From: Umezawaea sp039922235
GTDB lineage: Bacteria; Actinomycetota; Actinomycetes; Mycobacteriales; Pseudonocardiaceae
Reading direction: 5' to 3'
Assembly: GCA_039922235.1 (NCBI GenBank)
Contig: JBDSAJ010000351.1
Span: forward strand, 1-13,864
DNA: 13,864 bases
Shown: in pieces, positions 6,370 to 13,328 of the stretch
Layout: every line of letters starts with the position of its first letter
Numbering within the stretch: position 1 is the stretch's first letter
Notes under the pieces: model-generated
What the model was told of the DNA's origin: nothing
Seen by the model: the letters and a program-made list of their open reading frames with translations, nothing else
The model's database searches: none
Position numbers and translations under genes: made by a program

Positions 6370-6888
6370 ATGGACGTCGTCGTCGGCCGCGTGGCCAAGG
6401 CGCACGGGATCACCGGGGAACTCTCCGTTGACGTGCGCACCGATTCACCCGAGATGCGGTTCGCGCTCGGTTCGGCACTGGTCGCGAAGCTGCGCGATGG
6501 AACGACGCGCACCCTCACCGTCGCAGCCGCCCGGAACCACTCCGGGCGGCTGCTGGTGCGTTTCGAACAGGTGCTGACCAGGGACGTCGCGGAGTCGTTG
6601 CGCGGCACGCTGCTGCTGGGCAGCACCGACGACCTGCCGCCGATCGACGACCCGGACGAGTTCTACGACCACGAGCTGGAAGGCCTGGTCGTCGAACTGC
6701 TGGACGGGACGAAGGTCGGCACCGTCAAGGAGATCGCGCACGGAGCGGGCGGTGAGCTGCTCGTCGTCAACCGCGAAGGCGGTGGCGAGTTGCTGGTGCC
6801 GTTCGTGAGCCAGATCGTGCCGACGGTGGACGTCAAGGGCGGCAAGGTCGTCATCGACCCGCCGGAAGGCCTGCTCGATGCGGATTGA
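6370..6888 (+). CDS. rimM: 16S rRNA processing/ribosome maturation factor RimM
   Basis: Helps late assembly of the 30S subunit head and binds S19. It is 172 residues, normal size. The N-terminal domain opens MDVVVGRVAKAHGITGELSV with a conserved HGI.GE. The C-terminal PRC-barrel domain (about residues 95-170) contains FYDHELEGLVV, VGTVKEIAHGAGGELLVV and LVPFVSQIVPTVD. AGTAGGG precedes the ATG. Its last codons overlap trmD by 11 nt, consistent with one transcript and coupled translation. Confidence 0.96.
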   Translation: MDVVVGRVAKAHGITGELSVDVRTDSPEMRFALGSALVAKLRDGTTRTLTVAAARNHSGRLLVRFEQVLTRDVAESLRGTLLLGSTDDLPPIDDPDEFYDHELEGLVVELLDGTKVGTVKEIAHGAGGELLVVNREGGGELLVPFVSQIVPTVDVKGGKVVIDPPEGLLDAD

Positions 6889-7630
6889 CGTTCTGACGAT
6901 CTTCCCCGAGTACCTCGACCCGATCAGGGCCGCGCTGCTCGGCAAGGCGATCGACAAGGGCCTGATCAGCGTCGACGTGCACGACCTCCGCGACTGGACG
7001 CACGACGTGCACAAGGCCGTGGACAACAGCCCGTACGGCGGCGGTCCCGGCATGGTGATGCGGCCGCAGGTCTGGGGCGACGCGCTCGACCAGGTGTGCG
7101 CCGGTGACCCGGCGCCGCGGCTGGTCGTGCCGACCCCGGCGGGGCGGCCGTTCACCCAGGAGTTGGCGCACGAGTACGCGGCCGAGCCGCGGCTGGTGTT
7201 CGCCTGTGGGCGCTACGAGGGCATCGACCAGCGCGTGATCGACGACGCGGCGACGCGGATGCGCGTGGACGAGGTCTCCATCGGCGACTACGTGCTCGTC
7301 GGCGGCGAGGTGGCGGTGCTGGTGATGGTCGAGGCCGTCGTCCGGCTGCTGCCCGGCGTGCTCGGCAACCCGCGCTCGGCGGCGGAGGACTCGTTCTCCG
7401 ACGGCCTGCTCGAAGGGCCGAGCTACACCCGTCCCGAGGTGTGGCGCGACCTGGCGGTTCCGGATGTGCTGCTCTCGGGCAACCACAAGCTGATCGACCG
7501 CTGGCGTCGTGACCAATCGCTCGAACGGACCCTGCACAGGCGCCCTGAGCTGCTCGAATCCCTGCCCGCGGAGTCCTTCGACAAACACGATCGGGCCCTG
7601 CTGGACCGACTGCGGTCGGTGGAGGAGTAG
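6878..7630 (+). CDS. trmD: tRNA (guanine-N1-)-methyltransferase TrmD
   Basis: Methylates G37 of tRNAs next to the anticodon with S-adenosylmethionine and so prevents +1 frameshifting. It is 250 residues, full length. SPOUT trefoil-knot motifs are present: GGGPGM (54-59), ACGRYEGID (109-117) and SIGDYVLVGGE (134-144). The linker EDSFSDGLLEGPSYTRP contains the likely catalytic aspartate near residue 171. The ATG lies inside the end of rimM (11-nt overlap). The TAG stop is followed after about 25 nt by a separate promoter for rplS. Confidence 0.97.
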   Translation: MRIDVLTIFPEYLDPIRAALLGKAIDKGLISVDVHDLRDWTHDVHKAVDNSPYGGGPGMVMRPQVWGDALDQVCAGDPAPRLVVPTPAGRPFTQELAHEYAAEPRLVFACGRYEGIDQRVIDDAATRMRVDEVSIGDYVLVGGEVAVLVMVEAVVRLLPGVLGNPRSAAEDSFSDGLLEGPSYTRPEVWRDLAVPDVLLSGNHKLIDRWRRDQSLERTLHRRPELLESLPAESFDKHDRALLDRLRSVEE

Positions 7631-7655
7631 GGTCGATTTCATTCCGGAGGTGCCT

Positions 7656-7677
7656 ATCTGGCACACTGGACAGGTTG
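7656..7677 (+). promoter_or_regulatory. rplS promoter: extended -10 shared with rpsP
   Basis: TGG plus CACACT (7659-7667) in the block ATCTGGCACACTGGAC then AGGTTG. It is nearly the same as the rpsP block at 5523-5543, including bases downstream of the -10. GATT lies 21 nt upstream, as in rpsP. A start near 7674 gives a leader of about 125 nt. The second promoter lets L19 be made independently of rpsP-trmD. Confidence 0.6.
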
Positions 7678-7797
7678 CTGCAGCCGGTTATTCTTTCCGG
7701 CGCGCGCCGCAAGCCCGCCCCCAAGGTGTCGCACTCTGAAGCTTCATTGCGCTCTGGGGGAGTACGCGAGACATATGAGGACGAGGACGGACCACCG
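7678..7797 (+). promoter_or_regulatory. rplS (L19) leader region
   Basis: Non-coding. A hairpin with arms GCCGG (7683-7687) and CCGGC (7697-7701) has a pyrimidine-rich 9-nt loop, followed by a GC-rich stretch and then GAGGACGAGGACGG before the ATG, with the ribosome site within it. L19 leaders that act in autoregulation are known in Firmicutes; whether this one does so is inference. Confidence 0.4.
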
Positions 7798-8157
7798 ATG
7801 AACACCCTGGACGCTCTTGACGCCCAGTCGCTGCGCTCCGACATCCCCAGCTTCCGGCCGGGCGACACGCTGAAGGTCCACGTCCGGGTCATCGAGGGCA
7901 CGCGCGAGCGGGTCCAGGTGTTCCAGGGCATCGTGATCCGCCGCCAGGGTGGCGGGATCCGCGAGACCTTCACGGTTCGCAAGGTCTCCTTCGGTGTCGG
8001 CGTCGAGCGCACCTTCCCGGTGCACTCCCCGAACATCTCGGAGATCGAGGTCGCGACCCGTGGCGCCGTGCGCCGCGCGAAGCTGTACTACCTCCGCGAT
8101 CTGCGCGGCAAGGCCGCCAAGATCAAGGAGAAGCGCACCGCCAAGCCGGGTGCCTGA
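7798..8157 (+). CDS. rplS: 50S ribosomal protein L19
   Basis: A large-subunit protein at the 30S-50S interface. The 119 residues match family length. Typical segments: FRPGDTLKVHVRVIEGTRERVQ, FQGIVIRRQGGGIRETFTVR, and the end VRRAKLYYLRDLRGKAAKIKE. The ATG at 7798 follows a purine-rich ribosome site. It stands in the standard position between trmD and the signal peptidase genes, and has its own promoter block. The gap to lepB1 is 34 nt. Confidence 0.98.
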   Translation: MNTLDALDAQSLRSDIPSFRPGDTLKVHVRVIEGTRERVQVFQGIVIRRQGGGIRETFTVRKVSFGVGVERTFPVHSPNISEIEVATRGAVRRAKLYYLRDLRGKAAKIKEKRTAKPGA

Positions 8158-8179
8158 CAGCCACTCGCATCCCTACGCG

Positions 8180-8191
8180 TAGCCTGCCTAC
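8180..8191 (+). promoter_or_regulatory. lepB1 -10 element, leaderless layout
   Basis: TAGCCT (8180-8185) is followed by six bases and then the GTG start at 8192, so transcription would begin at or next to the start codon. There is no Shine-Dalgarno sequence before the GTG. CTGACA at 8154-8159 resembles a -35, but the spacer would be 20 nt. Confidence 0.5.
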
Positions 8192-9130
8192 GTGGCAGAC
8201 CCCGTGCGTTCGTCCGCTGACGAAAACGATTCAGACCCCAAGGGTGAAGATCGTGTCAGCAACCAGGCCGACACCCCCGAAGCCGAGTTCGAGTCCACTC
8301 CGGACTCGGCTTCGGGCGGTAGGTCCAAGGCGAAGAAGAAGACCCCGCTGTGGCGTGAACTGCTGATCCTCGCGGGGACGGCACTGGTGCTCACCTTCGT
8401 GATCCAGACGTTCCTGGCGCGGGTCTACGTGATCCCGTCGGCGTCGATGGAGCAAACGCTGCACGGGTGTCCCGGCTGCGTGAACGACAAGGTGCTGGTC
8501 GACAAGATCACCTACGACTTCACGAACATCTCGCCCGGTGAGGTCGTCGTCTTCCGCGGCCCCGACGCGTGGGGCCAGAACGACATCCAGTCCAACCGTT
8601 CGGACAACCCGGTCGTCGCCGCCCTCCAGAGCGCCGCGTCCGTGGTGGGCCTCGCGCCGCCGGACGAGCGCGACTTCGTCAAGCGCGTCATCGCCACGGG
8701 CGGCCAGACCGTCCAGTGCTGCGACGACCAGCACCGGCTCATCGTCGACGGCAAGCCGCTCGACGAGCCGTACATCTACTGGCAGCCCGGCACCGGTCCC
8801 GAGGACCACGAGCCGTTCGAGCCGGTCAAGGTCCCCGAAGGCCACCTCTGGGTGATGGGCGACAACCGCACGAACTCCACCGACTCCCGCAAGCAGGGTG
8901 GCGGCGGCGTGGCGGGCACCGTTCCCGAGGCCAACGTCATCGGCAAGGCCCGCGTGATCGTCATCCCGCCGTCGCGGTGGGGTGGGATCAGCGACCACAA
9001 CCCCCAGGCGATCGCCATCGGCGCCCCCGAGTGGCAGCGCGGTTTGCCCGCTGGTGTCGCAATCGCGTCGGCGTGGCCGGTTCTGTTCCTGGGTCGGAGG
9101 CTGCGTAAACGGCTCTTCACCCGTCGCTGA
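8192..9130 (+). CDS. lepB: Type I signal peptidase, copy 1
   Basis: Cuts signal peptides from exported proteins at the outer face of the membrane. 312 residues. An acidic cytoplasmic N-terminus (1-50) ends in a KAKKK patch. A transmembrane segment follows (56-73), then the nucleophile S85 in PSASMEQTL, the general base K164 in DFVKRVIATGG, and box E VMGDNRTNSTDSR (221-233). A second hydrophobic segment near the C-terminus (284-300) ends in basic residues. External cysteines are C93, C96, C176 and C177. Compared with copy 2 it lacks the C-x3-C pair in box E (Thr and Lys replace the cysteines). The GTG start fits the leaderless promoter spacing. Confidence 0.95.
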   Translation: MADPVRSSADENDSDPKGEDRVSNQADTPEAEFESTPDSASGGRSKAKKKTPLWRELLILAGTALVLTFVIQTFLARVYVIPSASMEQTLHGCPGCVNDKVLVDKITYDFTNISPGEVVVFRGPDAWGQNDIQSNRSDNPVVAALQSAASVVGLAPPDERDFVKRVIATGGQTVQCCDDQHRLIVDGKPLDEPYIYWQPGTGPEDHEPFEPVKVPEGHLWVMGDNRTNSTDSRKQGGGGVAGTVPEANVIGKARVIVIPPSRWGGISDHNPQAIAIGAPEWQRGLPAGVAIASAWPVLFLGRRLRKRLFTRR

Positions 9131-9154
9131 CCGGGTCCACACACGGGGTCTGGG

Positions 9155-9166
9155 TACTCTGAGCGG
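9155..9166 (+). promoter_or_regulatory. lepB2 -10 element, leaderless layout
   Basis: TACTCT (9155-9160) lies six bases before the GTG at 9167, the same spacing as at lepB1 and rnhB. There is no good -35 and no Shine-Dalgarno sequence. Confidence 0.5.
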
Positions 9167-10081
9167 GTGGTAGACGTCGTGCCTTCCCGAGGCTCATCCG
9201 ATGAAGACCCCTATCGCTCCAGCGATGAGGAGGCCGTCGAGGCCTGGCGGGAGCGTGCGCGGAAGGCCCAGAAGGGCAAGCGCAAGGGCTCGTTCTGGAA
9301 GGAACTGCCGATCCTGGTGGTCGTGGCCTTCGGGCTCGCGTTCCTGATCCAGACGTTCCTGGCCCGCGTCTACATGATCCCGTCGGAGTCGATGGAGCAG
9401 ACCTTGCACGGCTGCAACGGCTGCTACGGCGACCGCGTGCTGGTCGACAAGGTCACCTACGACTTCAGCGAGCCCGCGCCCGGCGACGTGGTCGTCTTCC
9501 ACGGGCCGCAGAGTTGGCAGAACGACTTCGTCACAGCGGAGCCGACGAACGCGTTCCAGAAGGGCCTCCAGGGCCTCGGAGCGCTCATCGGACTCCCGTC
9601 GGCCAGCCAGGAGGACTTCGTCAAGCGGGTCGTCGCGGTCGGCGGCCAGACGGTGAAGTGCTGCGACGACAAGAACCGGGTGATGGTCGACGGGAAGCCG
9701 CTCGACGAGTCGTACCTGTACTGGGAGCCCGGTCGCAGCACCGTCCAGGAGTCGTTCGCTGACCTGACGATCCCGCAGGGCTTCCTGTTCGTGCTCGGCG
9801 ACAACCGCAACGACTCGTGCGACTCGCGGTGCCAGGGCGACGGCCGGGAAGGCGGCCTCGTGCCGATCGAGAACGTGGTGGGCAAGGCCCGTGCGGTCGT
9901 CCTGCCCCCGTCGCGCTGGCAGGGCGTCACGGACCACAACCCGCAGGGCCAGGTCGTCGCCATGGGTGCCCCCGGCTGGCAGGGCGCGCTGCCCATCGGC
10001 GTCGGCATCGCGGGCGCGTGGCCGGTGCTGTTCCTCGGCAAGCGGGCGCGGGCCAGGTTCCGCCGCAAGACCCTGGGATAG
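9167..10081 (+). CDS. lepB: Type I signal peptidase, copy 2
   Basis: A paralogue of the preceding gene with the same role. 304 residues. A charged N-terminus (1-42), a transmembrane segment (47-64), the nucleophile S75 in PSESMEQTL, the base K153 in DFVKRVVAVGG, and box E LGDNRNDSCDSRCQG. There is also a C-terminal hydrophobic segment (about 275-292) before a basic tail. It has three external cysteine pairs (C83/C86, C165/C166, C218/C222); the third is missing from copy 1. The two proteins are closely alike around the active site but diverge in the N-terminal tail and in the loop between boxes C and D, which points to an old tandem duplication. The start codon gives leaderless spacing. Confidence 0.95.
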   Translation: MVDVVPSRGSSDEDPYRSSDEEAVEAWRERARKAQKGKRKGSFWKELPILVVVAFGLAFLIQTFLARVYMIPSESMEQTLHGCNGCYGDRVLVDKVTYDFSEPAPGDVVVFHGPQSWQNDFVTAEPTNAFQKGLQGLGALIGLPSASQEDFVKRVVAVGGQTVKCCDDKNRVMVDGKPLDESYLYWEPGRSTVQESFADLTIPQGFLFVLGDNRNDSCDSRCQGDGREGGLVPIENVVGKARAVVLPPSRWQGVTDHNPQGQVVAMGAPGWQGALPIGVGIAGAWPVLFLGKRARARFRRKTLG

Positions 10082-10090
10082 GGTCGTCGG
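10079..10090 (+). promoter_or_regulatory. rnhB -10 element, leaderless layout
   Basis: TAGGGT (10079-10084) includes the lepB2 stop codon (TAG at 10079-10081), and six bases separate it from the GTG at 10091. It is the third consecutive gene with this spacing. Confidence 0.45.
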
Positions 10091-10885
10091 GTGATCCGCA
10101 ACCCACCTCGCGTGGTCGTCCGGCGGGACGCCGGGATCTGGGCCCTGCAAGCCGCGCTCGACCGCCGCGGGCTCGGTCCCGTCGCCGGTGTCGACGAAGC
10201 AGGCCGCGGCGCGTGCGCGGGCCCGCTGGTCGTCGCGTCGTGCGTGCTCAAGCCCAAGGACGCCGCGCGCTTCGAGGGCCTCACGGACTCCAAGCTGCTC
10301 ACCGCCGCCGCGCGCGACCGCATGTACGACGTGGTGCTGGCGCGGGCGGTCGACTACGCGGTCATCGTGATCCCGGCGGCCGAGGTCGACGGGCTCGGCG
10401 TGCACGTGGCGAACATCGAGGGCATGCGCCGTGCCGTGGCGCAGTTGTCCGGCCACCCCGGCTACGTGCTGACGGACGGGTTCCGGGTGCCGGGTCTGGC
10501 CGCGCCGAACATGCCGGTGGTCAAGGGCGACCGGGTCGCCGCGTGCGTGGCCGCCGCCTCGGTGCTCGCGAAGGTCACCAGGGACCGGATCATGGGTGAG
10601 CTGCACAGGGCCCTTCCGGAGTACGGCTTCGACGTCCACAAGGGCTACTGCACCGCCGACCACACGTCCGCGCTGCTGGAACACGGCCCGAGCGCGGAGC
10701 ACCGGTGGTCGTATGCGAACGTGACGTCAGCCGCAATCCGGCACGGACTTGAGCCGCCACACCGTGTGGCGCGCAGTGTGGCCGCGATCGGCGTGGTCCA
10801 GAATGGGGCACCCCCGGTTGCGGGGGCGGCAGGGCTCGCGACGAGGAGGGGCGCGGATTCGATGATTACCCGCGCGGAGGCGTAA
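10091..10885 (+). CDS. rnhB: Ribonuclease HII
   Basis: Removes RNA from RNA-DNA hybrids and misplaced ribonucleotides in DNA. 264 residues. The DEDD metal site is visible: D35 and E36 in AGVDEAGRGACAGPLV, an aspartate in VLTDGFRVPG, and one in VVKGDRVAACVAAASVLAKVTRDR. The family-typical YGFDVHKGYCTADH follows. The last 50 or so residues after HRWSYANV are not conserved, and the DNA there contains a dyad, a -10-like hexamer and a GC hairpin. The TAA stop overlaps the DUF2469 ATG by one base. Confidence 0.95.
   Translation: MIRNPPRVVVRRDAGIWALQAALDRRGLGPVAGVDEAGRGACAGPLVVASCVLKPKDAARFEGLTDSKLLTAAARDRMYDVVLARAVDYAVIVIPAAEVDGLGVHVANIEGMRRAVAQLSGHPGYVLTDGFRVPGLAAPNMPVVKGDRVAACVAAASVLAKVTRDRIMGELHRALPEYGFDVHKGYCTADHTSALLEHGPSAEHRWSYANVTSAAIRHGLEPPHRVARSVAAIGVVQNGAPPVAGAAGLATRRGADSMITRAEA
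10757..10826 (+). promoter_or_regulatory. Possible promoter and leader for the DUF2469 gene, inside the rnhB tail
   Basis: A dyad of CCACAC and GTGTGG around one base (10757-10769) lies upstream of CAGAAT (10799-10804), the same -10 hexamer as at rpsP. A hairpin CCCCCG-GTTG-CGGGGG (10811-10826) follows. The arrangement is operator-like dyad, -10, then 5' stem. There is no -35, so this is tentative. Confidence 0.3.
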
Positions 10886-11208
10886 TGAGTGCAGAGGATC
10901 TCGAAAAGTACGAGACCGAGATGGAGTTGTCGCTGTACAAGGAGTACCGCGACATCGTCAGCCAGTTCTCGTTCGTCGTGGAGACCGAACGGCGGTTCTA
11001 CCTCGCCAATTCGGTCGACGTGCAGGTCCGCAACGCGGACGGCGAGGTCTACTTCGAGGTGCGCATGTCCGATGCCTGGGTGTGGGACATGTACCGCCCG
11101 GCCAGGTTCGTGAAGAACGTCCGCGTCATCACGTTCAAGGACGTCAACGTCGAAGAGTTGGACAAGCCCGACCTGCGACTTCCCGAGGGCGGCCCGTTCG
11201 ACACCTGA
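10885..11208 (+). CDS. DUF2469 family protein, function unknown
   Basis: A 107-residue acidic soluble protein without signal peptide or membrane segment. It begins MSAEDLEKYETEMELSLYKE and contains YRDIVSQFSFVVETERRFYLAN, a very conserved actinobacterial family almost always found after rnhB. Its role is not established. The ATG overlaps the rnhB stop (TAATG) and has GGAGG (10876-10880) four bases upstream. Unlike its upstream neighbours it is therefore translated from a normal ribosome site. A strong hairpin 26 nt after the stop likely ends the operon. Confidence 0.93.
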   Translation: MSAEDLEKYETEMELSLYKEYRDIVSQFSFVVETERRFYLANSVDVQVRNADGEVYFEVRMSDAWVWDMYRPARFVKNVRVITFKDVNVEELDKPDLRLPEGGPFDT

Positions 11209-11234
11209 TCGATCGGCCGCACGCCGACCTCGGT

Positions 11235-11274
11235 CCTCAGGGGACCCCTCCGCCAGTGGAGGGGTCCCCTGAGG
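11235..11274 (+). terminator. Strong 17-bp stem terminator after DUF2469
   Basis: The arms CCTCAGGGGACCCCTCC (11235-11251) and GGAGGGGTCCCCTGAGG (11258-11274) pair perfectly around the loop GCCAGT. No T-run follows, as is common for actinobacterial terminators. Each arm is itself a short palindrome (AGGGG-A-CCCCT). Confidence 0.88.
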
Positions 11275-11436
11275 GCTGTCCGCGGTCTGTCGCTTAGCAC
11301 GCCCCACCGACAATCGGCCGTTCAAGATCACGACCTGTCCACACCCCCACCACCTGTCCACAGTTCCGGAATTCACCCTGGTCCACCCCCACCACCCTGG
11401 GCAGAGTCGAACCCAGACGACCAAGGGGGAAGACCG
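11275..11436. repeat. Intergenic region with a C-rich direct repeat and DnaA-box-like 9-mers
   Basis: There is no gene. CTGTCCACA occurs at 11335-11343 and 11354-11362, 19 bp apart and in the same orientation. It resembles the actinobacterial DnaA box (preferred form TTGTCCACA). A larger imperfect repeat pairs 11334-11363 with 11377-11404, sharing TCCAC, CCCCACCACC and a final CAG. The yraN ribosome site AAGGGGGA is at 11423-11430. The yraN promoter should be in this region, but no clear -10/-35 was found. Confidence 0.5.
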
Positions 11437-11805
11437 ATGGCGAAACTGGCCGAACGCACCCGAGCCGACCTGGGCAGGCAGGGCGAAGACCTGGCGTGCG
11501 AGTACCTGGAGCGCCAGGGCCTGGTGGTGCTGAGCCGCAACTGGACCTGCCGCGACGGCGAAATCGACGTGGTGGCCACCGACGGCGACCAGTTGATCGT
11601 CTGCGAGGTCAAGAGCAGATCCGGTGTCGCCTCCGGCAGCCCGCTGGAGGCCGTGACGCCGGAGAAGCTGGCTCGCATCCAGCGGGTGACCCAGCGGTGG
11701 CTGATGGTGTACCGCGTCGGCTGGGTGTCCGTCCGGTACGACGCCATCTCCATCCTGTGGCCACCAGAGGGTGAAGTTCGGCTGCATCACCTGAAAGGCT
11801 TGTGA
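11437..11805 (+). CDS. yraN: YraN/UPF0102 family protein, nuclease-like fold
   Basis: A 122-residue protein of unknown function with the fold of Holliday-junction resolvase/restriction endonuclease-like enzymes. The conserved features are present: GRQGEDLACEYLERQGLVV, then RNWTCRDGEIDVVATDG with the acidic E-I-D, and VCEVKSRSG with E-V-K. It ends YDAISILW and LHHLKGL, as in relatives. The ATG has a strong ribosome site (AAGGGGGA) six bases upstream. The stop overlaps the yifB start, and the usual pairing with yifB and dprA suggests a link to DNA processing. That link is inference. Confidence 0.92.
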   Translation: MAKLAERTRADLGRQGEDLACEYLERQGLVVLSRNWTCRDGEIDVVATDGDQLIVCEVKSRSGVASGSPLEAVTPEKLARIQRVTQRWLMVYRVGWVSVRYDAISILWPPEGEVRLHHLKGL

Positions 11806-13328
11806 TGGGCCTCGCGAGGGCCTGGTCGGTGGCCCTCTTCGGCGTGGACGGCGTGGTCGTCGAGATCGAGGCCGACGTGGGCGCGGGCACCGTGAAGACC
11901 CAACTGCTCGGCCTGCCCGATGCCGCGCTGCACGAGTCCAAGGACCGGGTCCGGGCGGCCATCCGCAACAGCGACCACGAGTGGCCGAGCCAGCGGGTCA
12001 CCCTCGGCCTCTCCCCGGCGGCGCTGCCGAAGGGCGGAGCGGGCTACGACCTGGCGCTCGCCTCCGTGGTGTTGGCCGCCGCCAACTCCGTTCCCGCAGA
12101 CCGGCTGGCCACCACCGTCCTCTTGGGCGAACTGGCGTTGGACGGCAGGCTGCGGGGCGTCCGAGGCGTGCTGCCCGCGCTGCTGGCCGCCAGGCGAGCG
12201 GGCCTGCGCCACGCCGTGGTCCCCACCGACTCGCTGTCCGAGGCCTCCCTGGTGGAGGGCCTGAGCATCCACGGCGCCACCACCTTGGCCGAGGTGGTGG
12301 CCTGGCTCAGGGGCGACGACGAGGCACTCCGCCCAGCCCCGCCACCCGACTCACCGCCACCGCCCCCCTCGGCCGACCTGGCCGACGTACTCGGCCAACC
12401 CGAGGCCAGGTGGGCCTTGGAAGTTGCTGCCGCAGGCGCCCACCACCTGCTGCTCAGCGGCCCGCCTGGCACCGGCAAGACCATGCTCGCCCAACGCCTC
12501 AGCGGCCTGCTGCCACCCCTCACCACGGCGGAGGCCTTGGAGGTCACCGCCATCCACTCCGTGGCGGGCCTCCTCTCGGCGGAAGCCCCGCTGGTGGCCG
12601 CCCCACCGTTCATCGCCCTGCACCACTCCGCCTCCGTGGCCGCGCTGGTGGGCGGCGGCACCGGCCTGGCCAAACCCGGCTCGGCCAGCAAGGCCCACCG
12701 CGGCGTGCTGTTCCTGGACGAGGCCTGCGAGTTCAGCAGGACAGGCCTGGACGCCCTCCGCACCGCCCTGGAGGAAGGCGAAGTCCGCCTGGCCAGGCAA
12801 GCGGGCACCGTCCGCTACCCAGCCCGCTTCCAGTTGGTGCTGGCCACCAACACCTGCCCGTGCGCACCCCCGAAGGAGATCGACTGCACCTGCACCCCCA
12901 AAGACCGCCGCAGGTACCTGGCAAAACTCTCCGGCCCTCTACTGGACCGAGTGGACCTACGCGTCAAAATGCGCCCTCTGACAGCCATGAACGGCGCCGA
13001 AATCACCACCCCAGAACCCACAGCAGTAGTCCGCGAACGAGTCCTGAAGGCCCGCACCAGAGCAGCCGAACGCTGGTCCTCCCACGGCGAGTCCTGGCGT
13101 ACCAACGCAGAAGTCCCAGGCCCCTACCTACGCAGGGAATTCGCCCTACCCCACCCCACAACCGCCCTGCTGGACCGCGCCCTCTCCACCGGCGCCCTCA
13201 CCGGCCGCGGAGCCGACCGCTGCATCAGAGTCGCCTGGACCCTCGCAGACCTAGCAGAAGCCGACCACCCAACAGCCGCCCACGTAGCAGCCGCCCTCGA
13301 ATTCCGCGAACGCCGCTCCTCCTGCTAA
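11805..13328 (+). CDS. YifB/ComM family Mg-chelatase-like AAA+ ATPase
   Basis: The family includes ComM, a branch-migration helicase used in natural transformation. The actinobacterial role is not established. 507 residues, family length. The N-terminal domain begins MGLARAWSVALFGVDG and includes LSPAALPKGGAGYDLALA. The ATPase has Walker A GPPGTGKT (219-226) and Walker B VLFLDEACEF (D305, E306). A cysteine cluster CPC...CTCTP follows, then the Mg-chelatase C-terminal helical domain. The ATG at 11805 has AAAGG six bases upstream and overlaps the yraN stop by one base; a GTG at 11802 is the alternative. From about 12,900 on, codons ending in A become frequent, unlike the first two thirds. dprA does not follow. 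Confidence 0.94.
   Translation: MGLARAWSVALFGVDGVVVEIEADVGAGTVKTQLLGLPDAALHESKDRVRAAIRNSDHEWPSQRVTLGLSPAALPKGGAGYDLALASVVLAAANSVPADRLATTVLLGELALDGRLRGVRGVLPALLAARRAGLRHAVVPTDSLSEASLVEGLSIHGATTLAEVVAWLRGDDEALRPAPPPDSPPPPPSADLADVLGQPEARWALEVAAAGAHHLLLSGPPGTGKTMLAQRLSGLLPPLTTAEALEVTAIHSVAGLLSAEAPLVAAPPFIALHHSASVAALVGGGTGLAKPGSASKAHRGVLFLDEACEFSRTGLDALRTALEEGEVRLARQAGTVRYPARFQLVLATNTCPCAPPKEIDCTCTPKDRRRYLAKLSGPLLDRVDLRVKMRPLTAMNGAEITTPEPTAVVRERVLKARTRAAERWSSHGESWRTNAEVPGPYLRREFALPHPTTALLDRALSTGALTGRGADRCIRVAWTLADLAEADHPTAAHVAAALEFRERRSSC

Noticed and set aside
8240..8255. Internal start of lepB1 behind AAGGGTGAAG
   Set aside because: The GTG at 8253 is out of frame with the signal peptidase. The GTG at 8192 with its -10 hexamer is preferred.
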